Assembly (NCBI GenBank): GCA_002425185.1
Contig: DILT01000014.1
Coordinates: 124,001 to 188,000, forward strand
Source of the DNA: Flammeovirgaceae bacterium UBA5585
GTDB taxonomy: Bacteria > Bacteroidota > Bacteroidia > Cytophagales > Cyclobacteriaceae
DNA: 64,000 nt
Reading direction: 5' to 3'
Position 1 is the first letter of the stretch. Each line of letters begins with the position of its first letter. Below, piece after piece: positions 26,001 through 33,678 of the stretch. The notes under the pieces are model-generated. The model was not told the DNA's origin, made no database searches, and was given only the letters and a program-made list of their open reading frames with translations. Made by a program: the position numbers and the translations under genes.

Positions 26001-28305
26001 ATATAATCGTTGTGGGTTAGACACTACCATGACACAAACCATTACCATCTTCCCTCCGCCTGCCAATCCAACATTTTTACCGGCCGGAGTTTTACAACCT
26101 GTAATTTGTAATGGAAATTTATTACTGGAGGCTTTACCGCCAACCAACCCCGATTTACCGAACCTTACCTTCCTATGGTCGACCGGTGAAACTACCCGAA
26201 CTATTTTAGTAGACCGTCAATCCATCGTTAGCGTAACCATTACCAACACCGTCAGCGGTTGTACATCGGCAGGGTCAATATTGGTAGCTGATAATCGACC
26301 GCCCGTTGATTTAGGTCCTGATCAAACGTTGTGTCAGAATAGTGCGGTGTTTCCGTTAGATGCATCAAATCCTGGGGCAGTATATGTGTGGACTATCAAT
26401 GGCGCTGCCGCGGGTACAGCACAAACACAGCCAGTTGATTCAAGTGTTCCTGGTGTATTTACCTATGAAGTTACCGTTACCGATCCCATCACGGCTTGTT
26501 TGGTCGTTGATAATGTTACCTTCACATTTAACGAGTCACCTGCCTTTACGGCTGTGCCCTCCAATACAGCAGCGTGTGGTACGAATACCGGGCAAATTGC
26601 ACTGACCATTAACTCACCGGCAAGTTTGTTTACCTACTTCGTTACCGGCCCCTCTACATCCCTTCAGGATGTTGACCGACCAGTGGGTCCGGTAATCAAC
26701 CCGGGACTTAACGCCTTAGGGGCAGGCACGTATGGCATTACCGTGGTGGATCAGGTTTCAGGATGCGCTACCATCACTACAGTAGGTATTAACGATAATG
26801 CAATTGATATCACTAGTGCATTAGCACAAACACCAACGTGTAATCCGGTTGCTATAGATGTTCAAACTACCGGTATTGTAGGCATTGGTGCCGCAACTTA
26901 TTTTGTTACAAATTCAGGAACAGGTGTTATCACCATTCCTGCTACACCAGTAGGTTCAGCAAATTTCAGCACGTTGCCCGTGCCGGCACCGGGCAGTTAC
27001 ACCATCCAGGTAAACGCTGACGGATGTATTACTACCGAGGACATAACCATTGTTACCGATCCGCAGGTACCCTTCACGGTTGCTACCAATGGTTGTGCCA
27101 ATCCAGTGACATTAACAGTAACTGGGGGTTCAGGCTTTACCTGGACAGGGCCAAACATTACCAGCGCCACCAACATTCCTTCCATTACGGCAACACCTCC
27201 ACAAGGCTCGCAAACCTATAGTGTAACGGTAACCGATGCAGGCTTTTGTCCGGCTACGCAAAATATTGTCGTGATTGTAAACAACAACGTAACAGCCGAC
27301 TTTACCCAAACCGATGCGTGTGCCGATCAGGTTACGCTCACGGCTACCACAAATCAGCCGGGTACATACACCTACCAGTGGGAGCGTAATGGGAATCCAA
27401 TTCCGGGTGGTGTATCCATATTGGCAAACACAAGCGACAATGGCGTGAACTATCGTGTTATCGTGCGCAACACGGCATCGGGTTGCTCATTCTTTTCGCC
27501 TGTTAAACCGGTAAACGTTGCCGGAAATCTGCAACTTACCATGACCACCACAACACCCTGCACCGGATCGCCTTTTACCCTTACCGCTACCAGTACCATA
27601 GGAGGTACTGCTTTTCAATGGGCTGTTGATGGCAACACCATATCCGGTGCTACCAATGCTACTTTAGTTCGAAATGTTGGCGGACGCTACCGGGTTACCG
27701 GCACCGTTCCGGGTTGCACCCGCTTTGTGGAAAACCAAATCATACTTTTCCCTACCACCCCGGGCGCTTTGCCGCAACGTGCATTAATCTGTAACAACGA
27801 TGCCAACCCCGATCCCAACACCCGCGAAATCACGCTGGATGCCGGTGGCGGATTTATCAGCTACAATTGGTTTCAGGGTGGGGTTCCGCTGGGTATTACC
27901 ACACAAACCCTATTGGTAGATGAGCCGGGTATTTTTAGTGTCGATTTAACCAATTCGTTTGGTTGTGTAAGCAATGACCAAACAGAAGTTATTGAAGAAT
28001 GCCGCCCACGGATTGTTGCACCGAATGCTTTCCGGCCAGGAAGTTCCATTGGCGAAAACAGTGAGTTCGGCATCTTTACATTTTTTATTGACGATACCGG
28101 ATTTGAGGTGTTTATCTTTAACCGCTGGGGTGAAATGATCTACCAATCGAACGACCGTTTATTTAAGTGGAATGGCGGATACAAAAACAATGCAGCGCAA
28201 CTTGTGCCGGCCGGAACCTACACGTATGTAGTGAAGTACAAAAGCGCTTACCGGCCACAAGACGGCATTCAGGAAAAACGCGGTGGTGTAGTGTTGCTGC
28301 GATAA
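23080..28305 (+). CDS. Giant PKD-domain protein with T9SS type B sorting domain
   Basis: 1741 residues from ATG at 23080 (an in-frame TTG at 23062 is less likely); signal peptide about 1-25 (VLILCVWFGADVSA). The N-terminal half is an internal duplication: NWYFGNSTTAIRFS (from about 32) and NIWYFGQNAGIDFN (from about 570) open two modules, each with a beta-propeller-like region and ending in a PKD domain (WDFGDGNG near 428, WSFGDGFG near 946). Repeated Ig-like beta domains follow. The last ~90 residues (NRWGEMIYQSN near 1680, then GTYTYVVKYKS) are the gliding-motility-associated type B sorting domain. It is probably secreted to the cell surface by T9SS; the ligand is unknown. Confidence 0.93.
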   Translation: MRVIQQVRGLVLILCVWFGADVSAQDFSRHNWYFGNSTTAIRFSRSDNTPSLVTNQKLPFGTGGSAVASSPINADLMFYSDGSRVYDISANPAPMPNGSGLLGNSSGNQPVAICPVPGVNNQYYIFTNSANGAAGGSIVFSIVDMTAFGNSIFPAPPTGDVTTKNQPIGLPANSRSEAMMIVPHDNGTDYWLITHENGTDNYTVTHVQPAGVFTHNTFPNLTGGLDISASNFAYHPASGKIAVTPLTVNRNVALLDFDDATGILSFDQFVLNSASSIAGALYDTEWSPNGRFLYLSRRNDSGADAQVLQFDLLNPLVTLAPVLPLAVNRSYGLQLAPDTSIYHIYQATGGGPFLIGRLSDTDSLASLVQYQAVAFPANPNINGTQFPSFSPSFDLNLTVSFVTAGTCSNSPVSFYPTVTPGADSLVWDFGDGNGATAWSPVHTYANGGSFNATVTAFLNGQSATASNPVTITQFDLQLNLVSDTTACECELPVNNGIPPCPNDTSDDMRITVDIQNGTPISIIWSNGDTGAVLTPDSAGYYYVVVTDATGCSAYAGVNVREYGLQDQRSNIWYFGQNAGIDFNVPPPVALTSPINSPEGVAVISNRNGQVIFSTDGARIFDRNDVEITPAPMPPGLGGEPGSTQSALIIPVQGDETLYYIFTTQEVHGTGTYELRYSLFDIKLNSGDGGVVEYNQLLFARSTERITGNAGWLIAHEYGNNSFRAYPVSQQGIGNPVISSIGSDHVLTAPETGHGYMKLGGNNLLAVALSNPGVSNVLEIFDFDNATGIVSNFRTANLNSATGQVYGVEFAGNKILTTLLGTPSAIREFYIDFQGNPQLITPPLADINEELGAIQRGPDGQIYVAVNNRTSLGTITINPDTLQVSNFNVNGFALAGGTQSRLGLPNFIQSIGNPNQPPGMDIAGFCLGDPTLFTGFGTDPIDQFEWSFGDGFGSDSSQVQHTYAAAGDYIVTLRVYNRCGLDTTMTQTITIFPPPANPTFLPAGVLQPVICNGNLLLEALPPTNPDLPNLTFLWSTGETTRTILVDRQSIVSVTITNTVSGCTSAGSILVADNRPPVDLGPDQTLCQNSAVFPLDASNPGAVYVWTINGAAAGTAQTQPVDSSVPGVFTYEVTVTDPITACLVVDNVTFTFNESPAFTAVPSNTAACGTNTGQIALTINSPASLFTYFVTGPSTSLQDVDRPVGPVINPGLNALGAGTYGITVVDQVSGCATITTVGINDNAIDITSALAQTPTCNPVAIDVQTTGIVGIGAATYFVTNSGTGVITIPATPVGSANFSTLPVPAPGSYTIQVNADGCITTEDITIVTDPQVPFTVATNGCANPVTLTVTGGSGFTWTGPNITSATNIPSITATPPQGSQTYSVTVTDAGFCPATQNIVVIVNNNVTADFTQTDACADQVTLTATTNQPGTYTYQWERNGNPIPGGVSILANTSDNGVNYRVIVRNTASGCSFFSPVKPVNVAGNLQLTMTTTTPCTGSPFTLTATSTIGGTAFQWAVDGNTISGATNATLVRNVGGRYRVTGTVPGCTRFVENQIILFPTTPGALPQRALICNNDANPDPNTREITLDAGGGFISYNWFQGGVPLGITTQTLLVDEPGIFSVDLTNSFGCVSNDQTEVIEECRPRIVAPNAFRPGSSIGENSEFGIFTFFIDDTGFEVFIFNRWGEMIYQSNDRLFKWNGGYKNNAAQLVPAGTYTYVVKYKSAYRPQDGIQEKRGGVVLLR

Positions 28306-28376
28306 AAAGATCGTTGATTTCCTTTAGTTAATCTTCTCGTTTTTTCCGAATATGAGTGATTATTCAATCACTCCTT

Positions 28377-29993
28377 ATGGCAAAATTCAGTTTAAGAATA
28401 ATCATAGTATTATTTCTGGTTACAGCCTGTAAAAGCAAAACAGAAGAACAGGCTCATTCACCCATAGTCGATATTATACCGTTACCTGTAACCGCACATG
28501 TTAAGGATGGCTATTATACACTTCCTGATACAGTTACTATTTCGGCAATAAATCCGGATGAAATCTCAGCCGCTGCCTTTCTGATAGATTTTTTTTCTAC
28601 CCAAAAAGTACCTGCTAAAATCGTTAGTGACTCAGTAGGATCAATTTCCCTTCGCAGTTTTGTTTCAAAAGAAATACTTCCGGAAGGTTACTACCGAATG
28701 GTTATCAATACGGATGGTGTTGATATTTTCTCAACCAGTGCCTCAGGCTTATTTTACGGTGTTCAGTCAATAATGCAATTGGTACAGTATGATCAATCCA
28801 CTGTAAAGGTACCGTTGTTGACAATAACAGACTTTCCGCGGTTTAGTTGGCGAGGTTTGCATCTTGATGTTTGCCGGCATTTCTTCCCGGTAGATTTTAT
28901 CAAACGCTACATTGACCTGATGGCGCACTACAAGTTCAATACGTTTCACTGGCACTTAACAGAAGATCAGGGCTGGCGTATAGAGATAAAAAAATATCCG
29001 AAGTTGCAGGAGATAGCAGCTTTTCGAAAAGAAACACTCATAGGACATTACAGCGATCAGCCCCATAAGTTTGATGGCCAACGCTATGGCGGATATTACA
29101 CCCAGGAAGAAATAAAAGAAGTTGTGGCCTATGCAAAGCAACGCCACATTACCATCGTGCCCGAAATTGAAATGCCCGGCCATGCACTTGCAGCACTGTC
29201 GGCTTACCCTGAATTGGGTTGCACAGGTGGCCCGTATGAAGCCGCCACGTTATGGGGTGTTTTTGATGATGTGTTTTGCGCAGGCAAAGAATCAACGTTT
29301 ACTTTTTTAGAAAACGTGCTGGATGAAGTCATTACCCTTTTTCCGGGTGAGTACATTCATGTGGGCGGTGATGAATGTCCTAAGGCTCGCTGGAAAGCAT
29401 GCGCGAATTGCCAGAAAAGAATGAAGACAGAAGGACTTGCCGATGAACATGAATTGCAGAGCTACTTTATCCAGCGCATGGAAAAGTATTTGAATGCCCG
29501 GGGGCGAAAACTTATCGGCTGGGACGAAATACTGGAAGGCGGCCTGGCGCCCAAGGCAGCCGTAATGAGTTGGCGTGGAGAGGAAGGCGGCATAGCGGCT
29601 GCACAAGCCGGCCATCATGTAGTGATGTCACCCGGCTTTGCGCTTTACTTCGATCATTACCAGGGTGACCCCAAGAATGAACCCGTGGCTTTCGGTGGTA
29701 ATTCACCGCTAAAAAAAGTTTACGCATATGAGCCTATTCCCGCTGCATTAAATCAGGAAGAACTCAGCTACATATTGGGGGCCCAGGCTAATGTTTGGAC
29801 GGAATACATCAAAACGCCTGAACATGTTGAGTACATGGTTTACCCTCGCGCCCTGGCCTTAGCCGAAGTTGTATGGTCTCCAAAAGAAAACCGTGATTGG
29901 GCCAGCTTTGTCACGCGATTACCGCATCAATACATGCGATTGGAGCAACAACGAGTTAACTACCGAAAACCGTCAGCAGATGAACTGAAATAA
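28377..29993 (+). CDS. Beta-N-acetylhexosaminidase, GH20, lipoprotein
   Basis: 538 residues from ATG at 28377 (a GTG 21 bp upstream is in frame but gives a poorer signal). Lipoprotein signal with lipobox LVTAC (Cys about 18). N-terminal GH20b-like domain, then the catalytic TIM barrel with HWHLTEDQGWRIEI and the Asp-Glu pair in HVGGDECPK (Asp332-Glu333) used in substrate-assisted catalysis. It removes terminal GlcNAc/GalNAc from glycans or chitin/peptidoglycan fragments, at the cell envelope. No polysaccharide-utilisation genes (SusC/D) are nearby, so it is probably a stand-alone housekeeping or chitobiose enzyme. Confidence 0.94.
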   Translation: MAKFSLRIIIVLFLVTACKSKTEEQAHSPIVDIIPLPVTAHVKDGYYTLPDTVTISAINPDEISAAAFLIDFFSTQKVPAKIVSDSVGSISLRSFVSKEILPEGYYRMVINTDGVDIFSTSASGLFYGVQSIMQLVQYDQSTVKVPLLTITDFPRFSWRGLHLDVCRHFFPVDFIKRYIDLMAHYKFNTFHWHLTEDQGWRIEIKKYPKLQEIAAFRKETLIGHYSDQPHKFDGQRYGGYYTQEEIKEVVAYAKQRHITIVPEIEMPGHALAALSAYPELGCTGGPYEAATLWGVFDDVFCAGKESTFTFLENVLDEVITLFPGEYIHVGGDECPKARWKACANCQKRMKTEGLADEHELQSYFIQRMEKYLNARGRKLIGWDEILEGGLAPKAAVMSWRGEEGGIAAAQAGHHVVMSPGFALYFDHYQGDPKNEPVAFGGNSPLKKVYAYEPIPAALNQEELSYILGAQANVWTEYIKTPEHVEYMVYPRALALAEVVWSPKENRDWASFVTRLPHQYMRLEQQRVNYRKPSADELK

Positions 29994-30065
29994 CTGGTTT
30001 ATCGCGAATATGTTTATTAATTTTCGAGCGAGTTAATTGATAATCATGCTTCAACCCTTTTTATT

Positions 30066-30093
30066 TTTAGTGTCTTTGTGTTTTCGTAGCAAG
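30066..30093 (+). repeat. Remnant of a dispersed GTGTCTTTGTG-type repeat
   Basis: 28 bp, TTTAGTGTCTTTGTGTTTTC then GTAGCAAG. The reverse complement of 38817-38844 matches it at 20 of 28 positions. Both are in intergenic DNA. Likely diverged copies of one interspersed repeat. Confidence 0.4.
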
Positions 30094-30175
30094 AAAAATT
30101 ACTGCCTATTGATCCACAAAAACACAACTACCCTACTGTTCACCAAGCAACACTAAACCATAAAATTTAAGTGCC

Positions 30176-30529
30176 ATGAAAAAACTTCTTATTCTTTTTG
30201 CACTCGTTGTTTTCTTTCCAGCATTCTCAACGGTAATGGAACAGATCATTAAAACGCAGATTCACATCACTGTTCGTAACGACTTAGGAAATACAGTAGA
30301 AGGTGTATCTGTAAAATTATTTGAAACTGAAAAAGATTATACCGATGAAAAAAATGTGGCAGCCGAAGGATTAACAGACGCCAAAGGCATTGTTAGGTTT
30401 AAAGAGCTGAAAGCAATTTCCTACTATATTTTGGCTGAAAAAGACGGTCAGAATAATTTTGGTGGTGGTGAAGTAACCGGGAAACTGGAAGAGAAAAAAA
30501 TCAATAAGGTTACGGTAGTGATTCAATGA
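30176..30529 (+). CDS. Small secreted Ig-like/carboxypeptidase-regulatory-like protein
   Basis: 117 residues. Signal peptide MKKLLILFALVVFFPAFSTV. The mature part (IHITVRNDLGNTVEGVSVKL, TDAKGIVRFKELKAISYYIL) looks like one prealbumin/CarboxypepD_reg-like beta sandwich. Its stop overlaps the NUDIX start by four bases (ATGA), so they are translated together although the functions look unrelated. Function unknown. Confidence 0.75.
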   Translation: MKKLLILFALVVFFPAFSTVMEQIIKTQIHITVRNDLGNTVEGVSVKLFETEKDYTDEKNVAAEGLTDAKGIVRFKELKAISYYILAEKDGQNNFGGGEVTGKLEEKKINKVTVVIQ

Positions 30530-31092
30530 GCATCACATCACGTGATAAACTTATTGCAAAACTAAACACCTATAAAACTGCTTTCGCAGAAGAAGCAGGC
30601 TTTGTCAATCAATTTTTAGACTTGCTCCGGGCACCACGCTGCTATTTCCGCGATCACCTGCCCGGTCATCTTACAGGTTCTTCATGGATAGTAAATGAAT
30701 CGGGCTCGGATGTACTCCTGGTTCACCATGCTAAACTCAACAAATGGCTTCAGCCCGGAGGGCATGCCGATGGAGATGAAAATATTTATGGTGTTGCTTT
30801 GCGGGAAGCCATGGAAGAAACCGGGTTGAAAACAGTTTCACCGATAACCGAAGAAATTTTTGACATCGATATTCATCCCATTCCGCCCCGTGCCGATTTT
30901 CAGCAGCATTTACATTTCGATGTACGTTTTATTTTTCAGGCAAGCCAAAACGAAGTACTACAGGTGTCTGCAGAATCGAATCATGTAGCATGGTTCAACC
31001 TGGACAAGGTGGCCAGTCACACAGAAAATAATACTTCCATCCTGCGAATGATGGATAAAACAAAGCAATTACTTCGAAGCCACCAGCACTAA
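30526..31092 (+). CDS. NUDIX hydrolase
   Basis: 188 residues. The Nudix box GHADGDENIYGVALREAMEE followed by TGL (about residues 78-100) fits G-x5-E-x7-REUxEExGU exactly. An N-terminal extension of about 40 residues precedes the Nudix fold. It hydrolyses a nucleoside diphosphate linked to another group; the substrate cannot be told from sequence. Start is fixed by the ATGA overlap with the preceding gene. Its 3' end overlaps a small membrane-protein ORF on the other strand by 24 bp. Confidence 0.92.
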   Translation: MSITSRDKLIAKLNTYKTAFAEEAGFVNQFLDLLRAPRCYFRDHLPGHLTGSSWIVNESGSDVLLVHHAKLNKWLQPGGHADGDENIYGVALREAMEETGLKTVSPITEEIFDIDIHPIPPRADFQQHLHFDVRFIFQASQNEVLQVSAESNHVAWFNLDKVASHTENNTSILRMMDKTKQLLRSHQH

Positions 31093-31230
31093 GCCAAAGG
31101 CTATAACCACCAGCCAGAATTTATAGGCTACGATGGCGGGAATAACCACCCATTGCATTTGCATCATCACAGCGAGCAGTACCAGCAGTACGGCTATTCC
31201 TTTAATAATATTTCGGTTTTTATTACTCAT
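31069..31230 (-). CDS. Small two-helix membrane protein, 53 residues
   Basis: ATG at 31230 to TAA at 31069. The product has a short Asn/Lys/Arg-rich head (MSNKNRNIIK), a first hydrophobic stretch (GIAVLLVLLAVMMQM, about 11-25) and a second (about 27-51, ending FWLVVIAFGLVLVAS), so both look like membrane helices. A TATGTTTG box lies about 40 nt upstream, inside an inverted-repeat end. Its 3' end overlaps the NUDIX gene on the opposite strand. Small hydrophobic proteins of this kind are common in Bacteroidota; function unknown. Confidence 0.6.
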   Translation of the reverse strand: MSNKNRNIIKGIAVLLVLLAVMMQMQWVVIPAIVAYKFWLVVIAFGLVLVASK

Positions 31231-31255
31231 ATGGAATTAAGATTAAAACCAAGCT

Positions 31256-31415
31256 GATGATCAGCAAACATACCTAACTGTCATGCCGACCTGCGAGCCG
31301 GCATCTCATTGATGGTTTGGATCGCGGGTCAAATGCCTGACTTTGCCGAAGCGGCTCCGTGCAGGCAGGCCCGCGATGACTATAAATCAAGTTATAGGTA
31401 TGTTTACAGATCATC
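31256..31415. repeat. 160-bp element with 21-bp terminal inverted repeats (MITE-like)
   Basis: Left end GATGATCAGCAAACATACCTA (31256-31276) and right end TAGGTATGTTTACAGATCATC (31395-31415) pair at 19 of 21 positions. The interior carries palindromes typical of interspersed bacterial repeats (ATGCCG-ACCTGCGAGC-CGGCAT; GATCGCGGGTC…GCCCGCGATGA). No gene inside. Both ends read outward as TAGGTATGTTT, resembling the Bacteroidota -7 box; the left one (TATGTTTG) faces the small membrane-protein gene. Confidence 0.6.
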
Positions 31416-31534
31416 GTTAAAAACAATGAATTAAATATAGTGATTTTAATCCTTGCACCTTATTCAATTCTCAACGAAAGGCATGAATTAAATGTCTAAA
31501 GGCATGCTTAAACTTTAAAGTGATAAATTAATTT

Positions 31535-31542
31535 TAGTTTTG
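31535..31542 (+). promoter_or_regulatory. Promoter -7 box abutting the Sua5 start
   Basis: TAGTTTTG matches TAnnTTTG exactly and ends six bases before the ATG at 31549, so transcription would start at or next to the start codon. No clear TTG -33 element was found. Confidence 0.5.
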
Positions 31543-31548
31543 CACGCG

Positions 31549-32505
31549 ATGGCGGAAATCGGCACCGATATTGAAAAAGCAGCAGCCCTCCTGGCGCAGG
31601 GCGAACTGGTGGCTATACCTACGGAAACCGTTTATGGTTTGGCGGGTAATGCGCTGAACATTGATGCCGTGGCAAAAATTTTTGCGGTTAAAAACCGGCC
31701 CGCCTTTGATCCCCTCATTGTTCACGTGCCTGCTTTACAGGCTACAAAAAAATTTGTTCAGGAAATTCCAAAAAAGGCCGAACGCCTGGCCCAATTGTTT
31801 TGGCCGGGTCCGCTTACTATTGTGTTGCCCAAGAAAGATGAAATCATTCCTGCCCTGGTAACGGCCGGTTTGCCTTCTGTAGGGTTCCGTTGCCCCGATC
31901 ATGCACTTACCCGAACGTTGTTAAACAAACTGGCTTTTCCGTTAGCCGCTCCCAGCGCTAACCCTTTTGGTTACGTAAGCCCCACCAGTCCGCAACATGT
32001 TAATGACCAATTGGGTGATAAGATCAGTTACATCTTAGATGGTGGCGTGTGTACGATAGGTATTGAATCCACCATCATCGGTTTTGTTGCCGAAAATCCT
32101 ATCATCTACCGGTTGGGTGGTTTGAGCCTGGAACGGATTGAAGCGGTTATAGGAAACGTAGAGGTCATGACGCACTCTTCTTCCAACCCGGTATCCCCCG
32201 GTCAGTTGAAAAGTCATTATGCTCCCGGAAAAAAATTGATACTGGGCAACCTGATCGATCTGCTTCAAAAATACCCTGCCCACAGTTCTGGCATACTTTC
32301 GTTTGAAAAGGATTATAACTCGCCATACCAACGCATTCTGTCACCGGGCGGAAGTGCGGAAGAAGCCGCAAAAAATTTGTTTCACTATTTGCGGGATTTT
32401 GAGGCTATGCCCGTGGACATTATTCTGGCCGAGTTACTTCCCGAAGTCGGCCTCGGTCGTGCCATTAACGATCGGTTAAAACGCGCTTCTGCTGTTGACA
32501 TTTGA
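31549..32505 (+). CDS. Threonylcarbamoyl-AMP synthase (Sua5/YrdC/TsaC family)
   Basis: 318 residues from ATG at 31549 (an in-frame TTG nine bases upstream overlaps the promoter box). N-terminal YrdC-type domain with GELVAIPTETVYGLAGNA (about 17-34) and a C-terminal Sua5 domain, separated by a linker (SSNPVSPGQLKSHYAPGKK near 208-226 is the classic Sua5 junction). It makes L-threonylcarbamoyl-AMP for the t6A37 modification of ANN-decoding tRNAs. Sequence is typical and complete. Confidence 0.94.
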   Translation: MAEIGTDIEKAAALLAQGELVAIPTETVYGLAGNALNIDAVAKIFAVKNRPAFDPLIVHVPALQATKKFVQEIPKKAERLAQLFWPGPLTIVLPKKDEIIPALVTAGLPSVGFRCPDHALTRTLLNKLAFPLAAPSANPFGYVSPTSPQHVNDQLGDKISYILDGGVCTIGIESTIIGFVAENPIIYRLGGLSLERIEAVIGNVEVMTHSSSNPVSPGQLKSHYAPGKKLILGNLIDLLQKYPAHSSGILSFEKDYNSPYQRILSPGGSAEEAAKNLFHYLRDFEAMPVDIILAELLPEVGLGRAINDRLKRASAVDI

Positions 32506-32562
32506 AATTTGTCAGCGTACTTTACACACCTGCATGTGCCCTAAGGCGCGCAAACGATTTAT

Positions 32563-33666
32563 ATGGAAGAACAAAAGAAAAAAGTACTGGTACTTACCGG
32601 TGGTGGCGACTGCCCCGGACTTAATGCTGTAATTCGCGGTATAGCCAAGCGCGCTCGCAAAGAAAAAACCTGGGAAGCATACGGGAGTGTTGAAGCCTTT
32701 AATGGCGTGCTGAACGAACCCCAGCAGATTATTAAACTGACCCAGCGAAAAACTGCCGGCATTCATGTGAAAGGCGGAACCATTCTTAAGACAACCAATA
32801 AAGCAAATCCGCTGAAATTTCCTGTTATACAAAAAGATGGCTCGGTTAAGGAGATTGATCGCAGCAACGAACTCGTAACCAAAATTAAAAAACTGGGTTT
32901 TGATGCCGTTATCAATATTGGCGGTGATGGTTCGCAAAAAATATCCAAAGTACTTTTCGACCAGGGGTTAAACATCATTGGTGTTCCGAAAACCATCGAC
33001 AATGACCTGTCGGCAACCGACATGACCTTTGGTTTTCAAACTGCCGTGCAAATAGCCACCGATAGTTTCGACAAACTGGTGACCACGGCCGAAAGTCATC
33101 ACCGGGTAATGATTATGGAAGTAATGGGGCGCGATGCCGGCTGGATAGCCATTCATACAGCCATTGCCGGGGGTGCCGAAATATGCATCATCCCGGAAAT
33201 ACCCTACGACATTGAAAAGCTGGTGAAGCGGATTGATGCCCGTTACAAACTGGGTAAAGGATTCGTAAACATTGTAATTGCCGAAGGTGCTAAAGCTAAA
33301 GACGGTACCATCGTATCACGCAGCGGAGAAAAAGGATCGGAGCATGTAAGACTCGGAGGTGTTGCTTTTCAGCTGTCACAGCAATTAAAAGATGCGGGAT
33401 GCAAAGCTGAAATTCGCGAAACGGTTTTGGGCCACATACAACGAGGCGGAACCCCCACAGCTTTTGATCGGGTATTGGCTACTCTTTTTGGTGTTAAAGC
33501 CATGGAACTGGTCATCCATGGCGAGTTTGGAAAAATGGTGGCTTTGAAAAACAACACCATCAGTTATGTATCGCTGGAAGAAGCAACCCGTGAATCAAAC
33601 TTTGTTAACAAAGATTCCTTTCTGGTGAAGGCCGCTAAGGGATTGGGGATAAGTTTTGGGGATTAA
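32563..33666 (+). CDS. pfkA: 6-phosphofructokinase
   Basis: 367 residues. LTGGGDCPGLNAVIRG (11-26), GGDGSQ (120-125), PKTIDNDLS (142-150) and an MEVMGRDAGW-type segment identify the family. It phosphorylates fructose 6-phosphate to the 1,6-bisphosphate. The two donor-determining positions are Gly (in GGDGS) and Lys (in PKTIDND): the first is ATP-like, the second is the residue seen in pyrophosphate enzymes and in some ATP enzymes. ATP is the more likely donor. The gene is followed at 12 bp by a thioredoxin-fold gene and then by pgk, so glycolytic genes are loosely grouped. Confidence 0.93.
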   Translation: MEEQKKKVLVLTGGGDCPGLNAVIRGIAKRARKEKTWEAYGSVEAFNGVLNEPQQIIKLTQRKTAGIHVKGGTILKTTNKANPLKFPVIQKDGSVKEIDRSNELVTKIKKLGFDAVINIGGDGSQKISKVLFDQGLNIIGVPKTIDNDLSATDMTFGFQTAVQIATDSFDKLVTTAESHHRVMIMEVMGRDAGWIAIHTAIAGGAEICIIPEIPYDIEKLVKRIDARYKLGKGFVNIVIAEGAKAKDGTIVSRSGEKGSEHVRLGGVAFQLSQQLKDAGCKAEIRETVLGHIQRGGTPTAFDRVLATLFGVKAMELVIHGEFGKMVALKNNTISYVSLEEATRESNFVNKDSFLVKAAKGLGISFGD

Positions 33667-33678
33667 ACATAACCGAAT

